Positions 42,273 to 50,494 of a stretch of 64,000 nucleotides of DNA are shown one piece after another. Within the stretch, counting starts at the first letter, position 1. Each line of letters opens with the position of its first letter. Source of the stretch: an uncultured Alphaproteobacteria bacterium (GTDB taxonomy: Bacteria; Pseudomonadota; Alphaproteobacteria; Rs-D84); the NCBI GenBank assembly GCA_947646585.1, contig CANSHD010000001.1:625210-689209 (forward strand), in the 5' to 3' direction. The position numbers and the translations under genes are program-made. Below the pieces are notes generated by a model. The model searched no databases. It had not been told where the DNA came from and was given only the letters and a program-made list of their open reading frames with translations.

Positions 42273-42304
42273 GATTAAAAAATCCCCCGTTTGGGGGATT
42301 TTTT
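42273..42304. terminator. Bidirectional terminator
   Basis: AAAAAATCCCCCGTTTGGGGGATTTTTT between the convergent cold-shock and rnj genes. Confidence 0.9.
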
Positions 42305-44168
42305 ATTTTTGGATAAAGTGAACGCTGTACTGCGGCTTTTTATCCGGCCCCAGCGCCGCGCGCACAACCTTGTTGGACGCCGTTTGCACCGCGCGGACAA
42401 GGTTGTCGCGGTCCTTGCGCTCCGCTTTTGACAAATCGTCGATTGCCTTGGTGATTTCAATCTGAATCTGGCGCTTCATAAATCCTGTGTCGTCGGATTC
42501 AAATATACCCGCACTGGATACCTCCGGCACGCCTTTCAGGAATCCGCGTTTATCCACCGGCAGGGTGACGAACACTGCGCCGTTGGCGGCGATTTTCTTG
42601 CGGTTTTTGTACACCTGGTCGTTTTTGCTGCGCTCGGTTTCGCCCTCCATAACGACAAAACCGGTCTCGATTGTTTCGGCGACATACGGTTCTTTCCCGT
42701 CGGCCAGGGCAATCATTTCACCGTTGTGCACAACCATCATGTACTTTGCACCGCCGCGTTCCATCGCCATCTTGCCGTTCAGCATTTCGTTTATATAATC
42801 GCCGTGCATCGGGATGGAAACCTGGGGGTGAACCATGTCGTAAAAACGCTCCAGTTCCGGACGGCCGGCGTGACCGCTGGCATGCAGATGGTCCGTGTCA
42901 AATATCGTATGCGTTTTGATGCCCATACGCGCCAGTTTGTTGTACAGGTACGAAACGTCCTGTTCACGGCCCGGAATAATAATCGCACTGAACAGAATAG
43001 TGTCCGTCGGCTGCAGTTTCATTTCCTTTACCTGGCCGCGGCACAAACGTGTCAGCATCGCGAACTGTTCGCCCTGGGAACCGGTTAAGAATATCGCCTG
43101 TTTTTCCGCCGGCAAATCTTTGATTTCGCTGTGCAGATATACTTCTTCCTTGCCCAGATATCCGAATTTGATGCCCATTTCACGAAATTCCGGCAGACCG
43201 ACGTACGGCACCGGGTTCGGGTTGCTGCGTTCTTTAATCGCGGCGACACGGCCCGCGGCGCGCGCGGCCTCCGCAAACATTTTCAGACGCGCGATACTGC
43301 GTGAATATCCGGTCACGATAACGCGGCCCGGCGCCTCTTTCATCAGGCGTTCAAATGTTTCGCGGACCTCTGTCTCGGTCGTTTGTTTTGTCTGGCGGGA
43401 CGAAGAAGTGGAATCGCATGCGCACGCCAACAGCTTCGGGTCCGAACCTATTTCACGCAACCGCGCAAAGTCCGTCGGATTTTCCACCGGATTGTCGTCG
43501 TTGAATGTCCAGTCGCCCGTATGCAGGATTTTACCCGCCGGCGTTTTTACAATCAGCATCTGCGCCTCCGGCACGGAGTGGGAAACGTGGAACGTTTCAA
43601 CCTCAAACGGGGCCAAATCCAGTGTCGCGCCGTTGTGGTCGAACACGACAATGTCCTTTTTCGGATTGAAGTCCATTTCAATCCCTTCGAACGTGCGGCG
43701 AATTATTTCGCCCGGGAAGCGGGTGCAGTAAATAGGCTTTCTAAATTTCGGCCATATGAATTTCAGCGCGCCGATATGGTCTTCGTGGCCGTGCGTGATA
43801 ACGAACCCGACCACGTCCTTTTTGCGCTTTTCCAGCCAGCGTGTGTCACAGTACTGAACGTCGCCGGCACCGATTTCTTCTTCCAGAAATCCCATGCCGC
43901 AATCCACGACCAGATACTTTCCCTTGTACTTATAGACATACATGTTCTGGCCGATATGTTCCAATCCGCCCAGCGCCATAAAGTACATCTTGTTGTCGTT
44001 TTTGTCACCCTCGTGTGCAGGCATGCCGGAAATTTTTGCCGGTGCGTCCGGACGCGGTCCCTTTTTCGGTGCGCGCGCCCCGGATTTTGCCTGTGCCTGA
44101 GGCTTGTTTTGCGGTTTCGCCGCCGCCTGGGGCGCGGGTGCCGCTTTCTTTTCTCGAACTTTTACCAT
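42303..44168 (-). CDS. rnj: Ribonuclease J
   Basis: 621 residues. Metallo-beta-lactamase/beta-CASP ribonuclease with 5'-3' exo- and endonuclease activity in mRNA decay and rRNA processing. Ala/Pro/Lys-rich N-terminal extension (about 1-60), then ITHGHEDHIGA, further metal ligands in FHVSHSVPEA and LHTGDWTFN, the beta-CASP part VTGYSRSIARL, and DTDHLHASGHAGRPE; C-terminal oligomerisation domain. The extension is unusually long and basic. AAGGATTAAGT upstream; a ~185-nt leader precedes it. Confidence 0.93.
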   Translation of the reverse strand: MVKVREKKAAPAPQAAAKPQNKPQAQAKSGARAPKKGPRPDAPAKISGMPAHEGDKNDNKMYFMALGGLEHIGQNMYVYKYKGKYLVVDCGMGFLEEEIGAGDVQYCDTRWLEKRKKDVVGFVITHGHEDHIGALKFIWPKFRKPIYCTRFPGEIIRRTFEGIEMDFNPKKDIVVFDHNGATLDLAPFEVETFHVSHSVPEAQMLIVKTPAGKILHTGDWTFNDDNPVENPTDFARLREIGSDPKLLACACDSTSSSRQTKQTTETEVRETFERLMKEAPGRVIVTGYSRSIARLKMFAEAARAAGRVAAIKERSNPNPVPYVGLPEFREMGIKFGYLGKEEVYLHSEIKDLPAEKQAIFLTGSQGEQFAMLTRLCRGQVKEMKLQPTDTILFSAIIIPGREQDVSYLYNKLARMGIKTHTIFDTDHLHASGHAGRPELERFYDMVHPQVSIPMHGDYINEMLNGKMAMERGGAKYMMVVHNGEMIALADGKEPYVAETIETGFVVMEGETERSKNDQVYKNRKKIAANGAVFVTLPVDKRGFLKGVPEVSSAGIFESDDTGFMKRQIQIEITKAIDDLSKAERKDRDNLVRAVQTASNKVVRAALGPDKKPQYSVHFIQK

Positions 44169-44352
44169 ACTTAATCCTTTTTTATATGTTCATATTTTGC
44201 GCGGCCACACAATTCATTGCGAATAAAGCGGTACTTTATTTGTAGTGAATCTGTGGCGCGCGCGACCGTGTTGCCCCATGTGGTAATTGCATTTTAATTA
44301 AATCACTGCGGGGTGCTTGCCGGGCGTTCGTGCCCGTTTCTCTCTTTCCAAC
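44169..44352 (-). promoter_or_regulatory. Long 5' UTR of rnj
   Basis: Minus strand promoter TTGATT (44381-44386), 16 nt, TATCAT (44359-44364) gives a ~185-nt leader. It has a stable hairpin CGGGC-ACGAAC-GCCCG and further GC-rich stems, but no small reading frame or terminator. A target for autoregulation by RNase J is possible (inference). Confidence 0.4.
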
Positions 44353-44394
44353 GAGTATATGATAGTGTTTTCCGCCCATAAATCAAGCAAATAA

Positions 44395-44424
44395 TAAAAC
44401 CCGCCACCATGGGCGGGTTATTTG
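44395..44424 (-). terminator. Terminator of alaS
   Basis: Minus strand ACCCGCC-CATGGT-GGCGGGTTTTATTATTT. Confidence 0.85.
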
Positions 44425-44426
44425 GA

Positions 44427-46484
44427 TTATTCAGCCAGCTGGCCCACGGACATTGTGATTCTGCGAATGCCGCTGCTGATTGATTTTTCCTTGTTTATCT
44501 TTGCCTTCATAATCTCGCCGGTGTGATAAACATGGGTTCCGCCACACAGTTCGCATGAAACGTCGCCCGCGCTTATAACGCGTACCGTATCGCCGTATTT
44601 TTCACCAAACAGCGCCATCGCGCCGCGCTGTTTCGCCGCATCCAGCGACATTTCCGCATGCTCGACCGGCATGTCGGCGGCAATCCACGTGTTAACCAAA
44701 TCCTCTACCGCCTGTTTTTCTTCCGCCGTCATTGCGCGCCCAAAGCTGAAGTCAAATCGGACGGAATCCGGCGATACTTTGGAACCACGTTGTTCCACGT
44801 CTTCGTTCAGCACCTGGCGCAGTGCCGCCTGTAACAGATGCGTCGCCGTATGCGCACGCGCCGTCGCCGCGCGCGTGTTGTCGTTTATTGATGTGCGGAC
44901 ACTGTCGCCGACCGCAATCGGTGCGGTGACAACGCCCTTGTGAATAACGACGTCGCCGGCGCGTGCGGCCTCGGCTACGTTCATAACCGTATCGTCGCCT
45001 TTTGTTATTTCGCCAGCATCGCCAACCTGGCCGCCCTGGGTGCCGTAAAAGTTGGTCTTGTCCAGCGCTATTTCAACCTCGTCGCCGGGTGTGGCGCTTT
45101 GTACAAATTCGCCGCCGCGCAGAATTGCCAAAACCGTAGAATCCATTTCCGCATTCGGCGCATATTTGGACACGTCGATTGTCGCCGGCAGGTCGCTCTG
45201 CGATTCCCACAGGACACGCGTGCCTTTTGTGTTGGCGCGGCTGCGCTCTTTCTGTTCGGCCATTGCGCGTTCAAACGCCGCCACATCGACGTCCATGTTC
45301 TTGTCGCGCAGAATCATCTGGGTCAAATCCAATGGGAATCCGTACGTATCAAACAGCTTAAACGCCACGTCGCCCGGCAGAATGCCGTTGTTGACCTTTG
45401 GCAATTCCGCGTCCAGCAATTTCATGCCGTTTTGCAACAGGTCCGCAAACGCGTTTTCCTCGTTCTGAATGATTTCAACCACGCGTGCCTGCTGCGCGGC
45501 CAGTTCCGGATACGCCGCGCCCATTTCCGTCACCAACGCCGGATACAGTTTAGAGAGCAGGGCCCCCTTGTGCCCCAAAATCTGGCCGTGGCGCATTGCG
45601 CGGCGCAGTATGCGGCGAATAACATATCCGCGGTCTGTGTTCGACGGAATAACGCCGTCCGCAATGGCAAAGCCCACCGCGCGCAGATGGTCTGCGATAA
45701 CCTTGAACGATGCCGTGTTGTCCGCGGTCTTTTTTACGCCGACGACGCTTTCGGTCGCGCCAATTAAACCGCGGAACAGGTCGGTGTCGTAATTGTCGCG
45801 CACGCCCTGCATCATCGCGCCCCAGCGCTCCAGTCCGCCGCCCGTATCAACGTTCTGTTTCGGCAGCGGGCTTAAATTTCCGTTTGCGTCGCGGTCAAAC
45901 TGCATGAACACGTCGTTCCAGATTTCAACCCAGCGGTCGTCTTCATTTTCAATGTCTTCGCCGAAATCATAGAACATTTCGGTGCACGGTCCGCACGGGC
46001 CCGTGTCGCCGGCCGACCACCAGTTGTCTTTGTCGCCCAGTCGAATTGCCTCTTTCCCGGCGATTTTACGCCACAGTTCGGTCGATTCTTCGTCGGATAC
46101 ATGTGTCGTCACGCGAATCTTGTTCGGGTCCAGTCCCATTACGCGTGTCAGCAGTTCCCACGACATTTCAATCGCGCCTTCTTTGAAATAGTCGCCAAAG
46201 GACCAGTTCCCCATCATTTCAAAGAATGTGTGATGACGGCCGTCAAATCCGACCTCGTCCAAATCGTTGTGCTTGCCCCCGGCGCGAATGCATTTCTGAA
46301 CGTCGGCCACACGCGTGGCAAACGGCGCCTCGGCGCCCTGCAGAATACCTTTCCACGGAACCATGCCCGCCACCGTGAACAGCAGCGTCGGGTCGTTCGG
46401 TATCAGCGATGCCGACGGCACGATTTTATGGCCCTTGGATTCGAAAAAATCTAAAAATGTAGTTCTGATTTCATTGTACTTCAT
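44427..46484 (-). CDS. alaS: Alanyl-tRNA synthetase lacking the C-terminal C-Ala domain
   Basis: 685 residues; the usual bacterial enzyme has about 860-880. The class II aminoacylation core is complete (TFLDFFESKGHKIVPSASLIP, FTVAGMVPWKG, GRHHTFFEMMGNWSFGDYF), as is the editing domain with the zinc/catalytic motifs HTATHLL and CGGTH. The protein stops just after the editing domain (SGIRRITMSVGQLAE), so the coiled-coil and C-Ala/DHHA1 part that links editing and aminoacylation is missing. The terminator follows at once, so this is not a local frameshift within the window. GGAATACC upstream. Confidence 0.93.
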   Translation of the reverse strand: MKYNEIRTTFLDFFESKGHKIVPSASLIPNDPTLLFTVAGMVPWKGILQGAEAPFATRVADVQKCIRAGGKHNDLDEVGFDGRHHTFFEMMGNWSFGDYFKEGAIEMSWELLTRVMGLDPNKIRVTTHVSDEESTELWRKIAGKEAIRLGDKDNWWSAGDTGPCGPCTEMFYDFGEDIENEDDRWVEIWNDVFMQFDRDANGNLSPLPKQNVDTGGGLERWGAMMQGVRDNYDTDLFRGLIGATESVVGVKKTADNTASFKVIADHLRAVGFAIADGVIPSNTDRGYVIRRILRRAMRHGQILGHKGALLSKLYPALVTEMGAAYPELAAQQARVVEIIQNEENAFADLLQNGMKLLDAELPKVNNGILPGDVAFKLFDTYGFPLDLTQMILRDKNMDVDVAAFERAMAEQKERSRANTKGTRVLWESQSDLPATIDVSKYAPNAEMDSTVLAILRGGEFVQSATPGDEVEIALDKTNFYGTQGGQVGDAGEITKGDDTVMNVAEAARAGDVVIHKGVVTAPIAVGDSVRTSINDNTRAATARAHTATHLLQAALRQVLNEDVEQRGSKVSPDSVRFDFSFGRAMTAEEKQAVEDLVNTWIAADMPVEHAEMSLDAAKQRGAMALFGEKYGDTVRVISAGDVSCELCGGTHVYHTGEIMKAKINKEKSISSGIRRITMSVGQLAE

Positions 46485-46558
46485 AATTGGTATTCCTTTT
46501 TCTTATGGGCAAGTTTAGAAATATTATGACTGGTTTTCAATCATATATTTGAAAAAAT

Positions 46559-47362
46559 TTAAGATTGCGCGGCCACATTGGCAATCGCCGTGCGATACCG
46601 GGCCATGGCCCGCGCCAGTATGGCCGCCGCGTGGCGCGCATCGGGTGCCGGACGGCCGTATTTTTCCGCCGTATCGTCAATTCCGTTGCGGACAACGTTC
46701 ACGGAATCCATATAAATCGGCGTCGCCGCCGGAGCGGCCCTGCGTGCATAGGTGTTTAATGCGTCCCACATCATCGCATCCACGGGCGGGCGATAGTCCA
46801 GTGACGCGTCAATCTCGTCCAGGCGTTCGCCCGCGGCATGCAATATATTCGCCAACCCGCGCATAACGCTTATTCTGATTGCGTTCGCACCCAGCCCCAG
46901 ATGCGGCCGCTCTAAAATAATATTGTCGCCGTCTGGCGCCAGGCGCCCCGGATATTTGACGGCGGTTATCATGTCGGATATGCGGCGCCGCACCACCAAA
47001 GCGTTCTGTATCACGGCAAAATTGTTTGCGTCAACAGCCGGAATGTCCGCGGATAATAAAATGTCGTCATCGTCAACGTAAATAATCCATTCCGCGTCAC
47101 GCGCGACATTCGCCGCCGCGTCCAGTATCCGCAGCCGCGCCGTCCGCAGGCCGACATTTGTCGTACTGTTGATAATATGCAGACCCCCGCGATATCCCAT
47201 TTTGCGAATGTCGCGCGGCGTGACGGTCTCGGCCGGGTTGTCGTTGTGAATAATCAGTGTGAATTTGGCTTTTATTCGTGCGATTGCCGCGACGGATAAT
47301 TTCAGCATTTCCGTATTAAATGTGGTTACCGCCACCACGACAAGATTTTTCTTACGCAACAT
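46559..47362 (-). CDS. GT2-like glycosyltransferase
   Basis: 267 residues, GT-A fold. VVVAVTTFNTEMLKLSVAAI opens the nucleotide-binding domain, NSTTNVGLRTARLRILDAA recalls the N-xG-xxxxRN helix of family 2, and EWIIYVDDDDIL carries the DxD metal site. Acceptor and sugar are unknown; a surface glycan role is likely. Leaderless start (minus strand TTGCAA-N17-TAAAAT, ATG 47362). Divergent from the membrane protein gene at 47450. Confidence 0.75.
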   Translation of the reverse strand: MLRKKNLVVVAVTTFNTEMLKLSVAAIARIKAKFTLIIHNDNPAETVTPRDIRKMGYRGGLHIINSTTNVGLRTARLRILDAAANVARDAEWIIYVDDDDILLSADIPAVDANNFAVIQNALVVRRRISDMITAVKYPGRLAPDGDNIILERPHLGLGANAIRISVMRGLANILHAAGERLDEIDASLDYRPPVDAMMWDALNTYARRAAPAATPIYMDSVNVVRNGIDDTAEKYGRPAPDARHAAAILARAMARYRTAIANVAAQS

Positions 47363-47369
47363 ACGGGAA

Positions 47370-47422
47370 ATTTTAATTAAAAGTTTCTAAAATTGCAATC
47401 GCTTAGTTTTTTATGATATAAT
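47370..47422. promoter_or_regulatory. Divergent promoters sharing one palindromic -35 (TTGCAA)
   Basis: TTGCAA at 47393-47398 is its own reverse complement. Leftward: N17, TAAAAT (47370-47375), 7 nt, ATG 47362. Rightward: N18, TATAAT (47417-47422), leader of about 20 nt with GGTGGCGGA before ATG 47450. Confidence 0.65.
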
Positions 47423-47449
47423 GATTTTGTTGCAAAGCAGGGTGGCGGA

Positions 47450-47926
47450 ATGAAACCTTCTTTTATCTTTTCCATTATTGCATTGGTTGCCATTGTCGTG
47501 GCCGCTTCTTTCGGTATTCAGATGTCGCCGCACAATCCGATTGTTATTCCGGAATCTGTCGCGGGGTCGGAACTGTACGTGTGCCATGCGGCGTCCCAGA
47601 CATGGGATTCTATTGCCGTCGCCATGCGTCCGTTTAACCGCTATATTATTATCGGATTCTTTTTTGTGGTAATGATATTGCTGTTTAACTGGGGCTGGGC
47701 AATGTACCAGAATCTGTTGAATGACAAGTTTAAGCGTGAATCTTTCTCTAATATATGGAAGTTTACGAAATTCACATTTTGGGCGGGCGTAATAATATTG
47801 ATGGTGTCCGCCACGCCGAATCATTTCAGAACGGTTCACATTCGTGGTGTGGGCGGTGACTGGGTCCTGTGCGAGAATAATACGCCGGGTGCTGCGGCGG
47901 TTCGTGCCGATGCGGTCACAATGTAA
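47450..47926 (+). CDS. Hypothetical two-helix membrane protein
   Basis: 158 residues. N-terminal hydrophobic stretch (about 5-24), a short outer loop with one Cys (LYVCHAASQTWDSIAVA), two TM helices (about 66-87 and 109-126) joined by a basic loop, and a second Cys near the C-terminus (WVLCENN). The two Cys could form a periplasmic disulfide. Resembles small integral proteins of secretion systems only vaguely. Shine-Dalgarno GGTGG. Confidence 0.6.
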   Translation: MKPSFIFSIIALVAIVVAASFGIQMSPHNPIVIPESVAGSELYVCHAASQTWDSIAVAMRPFNRYIIIGFFFVVMILLFNWGWAMYQNLLNDKFKRESFSNIWKFTKFTFWAGVIILMVSATPNHFRTVHIRGVGGDWVLCENNTPGAAAVRADAVTM

Positions 47927-47951
47927 AAAATATCAAAAAATAATTATGCTC

Positions 47952-47980
47952 TTGACTTAAAGGCCCGAATTCTCTACGAT
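47952..47980 (+). promoter_or_regulatory. Promoter of the HU leader
   Basis: TTGACT (47952-47957), 17 nt, TACGAT (47975-47980); +1 near 47987. Confidence 0.6.
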
Positions 47981-47986
47981 TCGGAT

Positions 47987-48120
47987 AAGCAGGACAGGCA
48001 ATGTCCACAGAATTAAAGGCGCCACGCCGTTTGGAATATAAAAAGTGGCGCAAAACCGCACCGGACAGATTCTGTTGACATTGCCTATGGACTGCCGGAC
48101 AGACCTTAAAATATATTTAT
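47987..48120 (+). promoter_or_regulatory. Rod-like structured leader or small RNA upstream of HU
   Basis: 47996-48013 (AGGCAATGTCCACAGAAT) and 48069-48086 are complementary at 17 of 18 positions; inside, GCGCCAC (48019-48025) pairs with GTGGCGC (48045-48051). The result is a ~90-nt rod with a bulged middle, ending about 50 nt before the HU start. It could be a leader of the HU mRNA or a separate RNA. It lacks the conserved loop of SRP RNA. Confidence 0.5.
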
Positions 48121-48134
48121 GAAAGGAGAAACAT

Positions 48135-48407
48135 ATGAACAAACAGCAATTGATTGAAGCAATCGCAAACGAAGTAGATGTCACAAAAGCGACCGCTGCT
48201 GCATGCTTGGATGCATTCATCAACACAGTCACCAAAGTTCTGAAAAAGAAGGGCGAAGTTCGCTTGGTTGGTTTCGGTACATTCGCAACCGCAAAGCGCA
48301 AGGCGACAACCGGCCGCAACCCGCAGACTGGTGCCGCGATTAAGATTCCGGCGTCCAACCAGCCTAAGTTCAAACCGGGCAAGGCTCTGAAAGATGCTTT
48401 GAACTAA
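48135..48407 (+). CDS. hup: HU-family DNA-binding protein
   Basis: 90 residues. Bends and packs DNA. MNKQQLIEAIANEVDVTKATAAACLDAFINTV is the helical dimer body; VGFGTFATAKRKATTGRNPQTG is the beta-arm, whose RNPQTG tip intercalates in DNA. Strong ribosome site GAAAGGAG. Followed by a terminator. Confidence 0.96.
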   Translation: MNKQQLIEAIANEVDVTKATAAACLDAFINTVTKVLKKKGEVRLVGFGTFATAKRKATTGRNPQTGAAIKIPASNQPKFKPGKALKDALN

Positions 48408-48429
48408 ATCGTTTGATTTTGTTTTGAAT

Positions 48430-48465
48430 AACGGCCGCCGATTTTGGCGGCCGTTATGTTATTTT
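48430..48465 (+). terminator. Terminator of the HU gene
   Basis: AACGGCCGCCGATTTTGGCGGCCGTT followed by a T-rich run. Confidence 0.85.
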
Positions 48466-48526
48466 CCACTTTACTTAAAAAATTATTTTCAATACAATAG
48501 GATTGTCATAACAGAAAGGAAGAAAA

Positions 48527-49039
48527 ATGGCACAGAAAACAGTTAAAAAAGCAGCTGCGAAAGCAACTCCGGCAAAGAAAGCACCGGTAAAAAAAGCGGC
48601 CCCGGCGGCGAAAAAGCCGGTCGCAAAGAAAGCGGCTGTTAAAGAAGTAAAAATGGCGGCCCCCGCCATGGAAATGCACACATGTGGCTGTGGCGCGGAT
48701 TGCCACTGCGGCTCTGCGTGCAAGTGCGGCGGCTCTAAATTCGGCCGTTTTATGCGCAAACTGGTTTTGTTCGTTATCATTTTCGCACTGGGTTTTGCGG
48801 CGGCAAAATTGTGCTGCTGTGGCCCGCGCCATCACGGACCGCGCATGCACTTCGTTAACGGTTGCCTGGACGTTGCGTCTGTAAAGTGCCCGAAATTGGC
48901 AGAGGCTCTGCCGGCCATGGACATCAACCAAGACGGCTGCATCACACGTGACGAATTCCGCCAGGTAAAGCGCAACATGCGTGCTGAAATCCGCGAGATT
49001 GAGGTTCAGGAAGTTGAAACTGCGCCCGTTGCTGAATAA
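48527..49039 (+). CDS. Chimeric protein: histone H1-like tail, metallothionein-like CxC cluster, TM, EF-hand
   Basis: 170 residues with GGAAG upstream. Residues 1-42 are Lys/Ala/Pro repeats (KKAAPAAKKPVAKKAAVKE) like H1-type tails. Residues 53-67 form three CxC pairs spaced by three residues (CGCGADCHCGSACKC), a metallothionein-like thiolate cluster. A hydrophobic helix (about 79-94) follows, then CCC and a His-rich patch, and finally an EF-hand loop DINQDGCITRDE (132-143) with all acidic ligands. The parts are known; this order is not one I recognise. A membrane-anchored metal sensor or store is possible (inference). Confidence 0.65.
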   Translation: MAQKTVKKAAAKATPAKKAPVKKAAPAAKKPVAKKAAVKEVKMAAPAMEMHTCGCGADCHCGSACKCGGSKFGRFMRKLVLFVIIFALGFAAAKLCCCGPRHHGPRMHFVNGCLDVASVKCPKLAEALPAMDINQDGCITRDEFRQVKRNMRAEIREIEVQEVETAPVAE

Positions 49040-49056
49040 TAAATCGCATAAATAAT

Positions 49057-49089
49057 AAAAGTCCCGCCGTATGGCGGGCTTTTTTATTT
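49057..49089 (+). terminator. Rho-independent terminator
   Basis: AAGTCCCGCCGTATGGCGGGCTTTTTTATTT. Confidence 0.85.
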
Positions 49090-49148
49090 GTTTGCAATGG
49101 CGATATTTCCGCTATACAATATGTATCGTCAGAAAAAGGAGTTTTATT

Positions 49149-49688
49149 ATGTGGACCGCAATCGTTGTCGTCGTACTTGTTTTGTTGTATGTTATCGCTG
49201 TTTATAACGGCCTTGTTTCCCGCCGCACCCAGGCGCGCGAGGCATGGGCTACCATCGACACACAGTTAAAGCGTCGCTATGACTTGATACCGAACCTGGT
49301 CGCATCGGTAAAGGGCGCGGCCGCACATGAAAAAGATACGTTAAACGCGGTAATCGCGGCCCGTAACGCGGCAATGTCGGCCACCGGCCCGGACAAGGGT
49401 GACGCAGAAAACAAATTGAGCCAGACATTGAAAAGCATTTTCGCATTGACGGAAAGCTATCCGACATTAAAGGCGAACGAGAATTTCTTGGAATTGCAGC
49501 GTGAAATCACGGATACCGAAACCAAGATTCAGGCCGCACGCCAGTTTTATAACACGGTTGTAATGGGCCTGAATACGGCGATAGAGCAGTTCCCGTCAAA
49601 CATGGTCGCACGTGCCTTTGGCATTACTCCGGAAAAGTTTTTTGAAATTGCGGAATCTGAAAAGGCCGCCCCAAAGGTAGAGTTTTAA
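49149..49688 (+). CDS. lemA: LemA-family protein
   Basis: 179 residues from ATG 49149 (AAAAGGAG upstream). N-terminal TM (about 3-20) and a long helical cytoplasmic-type domain: YNGLVSRRTQAREAWATIDTQLKRRYDLIPNLV is the LemA hallmark. Function not settled. Ends at a terminator. Confidence 0.93.
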   Translation: MWTAIVVVVLVLLYVIAVYNGLVSRRTQAREAWATIDTQLKRRYDLIPNLVASVKGAAAHEKDTLNAVIAARNAAMSATGPDKGDAENKLSQTLKSIFALTESYPTLKANENFLELQREITDTETKIQAARQFYNTVVMGLNTAIEQFPSNMVARAFGITPEKFFEIAESEKAAPKVEF

Positions 49689-49717
49689 GCCCGCGCCCCA
49701 TCGGGGCGCTTTTTTAT
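49689..49717 (+). terminator. Terminator of lemA
   Basis: GCCCGCGCCCCATCGGGGCGCTTTTTT. Confidence 0.8.
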
Positions 49718-49728
49718 TACATTTTATC

Positions 49729-49757
49729 TTGCGCAATGCGCGAAAATCCGGTAAAAT
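49729..49757 (+). promoter_or_regulatory. Promoter of the Cys-rich gene at 49858
   Basis: TTGCGC (49729-49734), 17 nt, TAAAAT (49752-49757). The leader begins near 49764 and carries ATACGCCTAATAAAATGGG (49771-49789), the class B block; GACGATTTT (49789-49797) is complementary to AAAATCGTC (49867-49875) just after the ATG, so the start can be hidden. Confidence 0.5.
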
Positions 49758-49857
49758 TGTCGGGTATAACATACGCCTAATAAAATGGGACGATTTTCAT
49801 AGCGCCCGTTATTTTTTTATAAAATCCAGTTTTCCGCATATCTTTTTCCCTTGTTTT

Positions 49858-50349
49858 ATGCCTAAAAAAATCGTCGGATTTTTGTCGGCATTTGTTGCCG
49901 CAGACACAACGGTCGCATGGGCCGCGGTTGAAGACCAAGAATACTTTAGCACTGTTCAAGAATGTAATGACAGTTGGCTATCATCGGAACTGACCGACGA
50001 ATGTCTTATCTGTTTGCAGGGCAGAAATGATGAAATCGCAGAAATTGACGGCGGTATGGCGGATTGGAATGCTATCAGATATGTATATGACAACAGCAAT
50101 GATTCCACTTGGTGTGAAATATTGGAAGACCACAATGTTGCATGTGCCGCCGGTTTTTATGGTTTCCCGTGGGCCGTAGATGGCGATTATGAATTGCGTG
50201 GCTGTGACCGATGCCCCGGCGGCGGCACGTCAAATGCCATGGCGGGACAAGAAAAAGTAATCACGGACTGCTATATCGCGGCCGATACCGCCCAGAAAGA
50301 TACAACCGGCACTTATGTTTATACCAGTGATTGCCATTATAAAAACTAA
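49858..50349 (+). CDS. Secreted cysteine-rich protein with shared C-terminal motif
   Basis: 163 residues from ATG 49858; the longer in-frame start at 49729 overlaps the promoter. Signal peptide MPKKIVGFLSAFVAADTTVAWA. Mature part acidic with ten Cys; the C-terminal third has GFYGFPW, then GCDRCPGGGTSN, then TDCYIAAD, KDTTGTYVYT, CHYKN: the same order as the protein at 54871 (GCTRCPSSGG ... DCYIPGG ... CYYSE). No ribosome site is obvious. Function unknown. Confidence 0.6.
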   Translation: MPKKIVGFLSAFVAADTTVAWAAVEDQEYFSTVQECNDSWLSSELTDECLICLQGRNDEIAEIDGGMADWNAIRYVYDNSNDSTWCEILEDHNVACAAGFYGFPWAVDGDYELRGCDRCPGGGTSNAMAGQEKVITDCYIAADTAQKDTTGTYVYTSDCHYKN

Positions 50350-50494
50350 AAAACGCTTGATTTCTAAATAAAAACAATATAAACTAAGCCCCGCTGGGTA
50401 ATCAGAACTGATTAAACGGCGGTGCTTTTTGGTCCCGCCCGCGATAAGGATTCTGTAAAACACTCGGCACCATAAAAACCAAAAGGATTAAATT

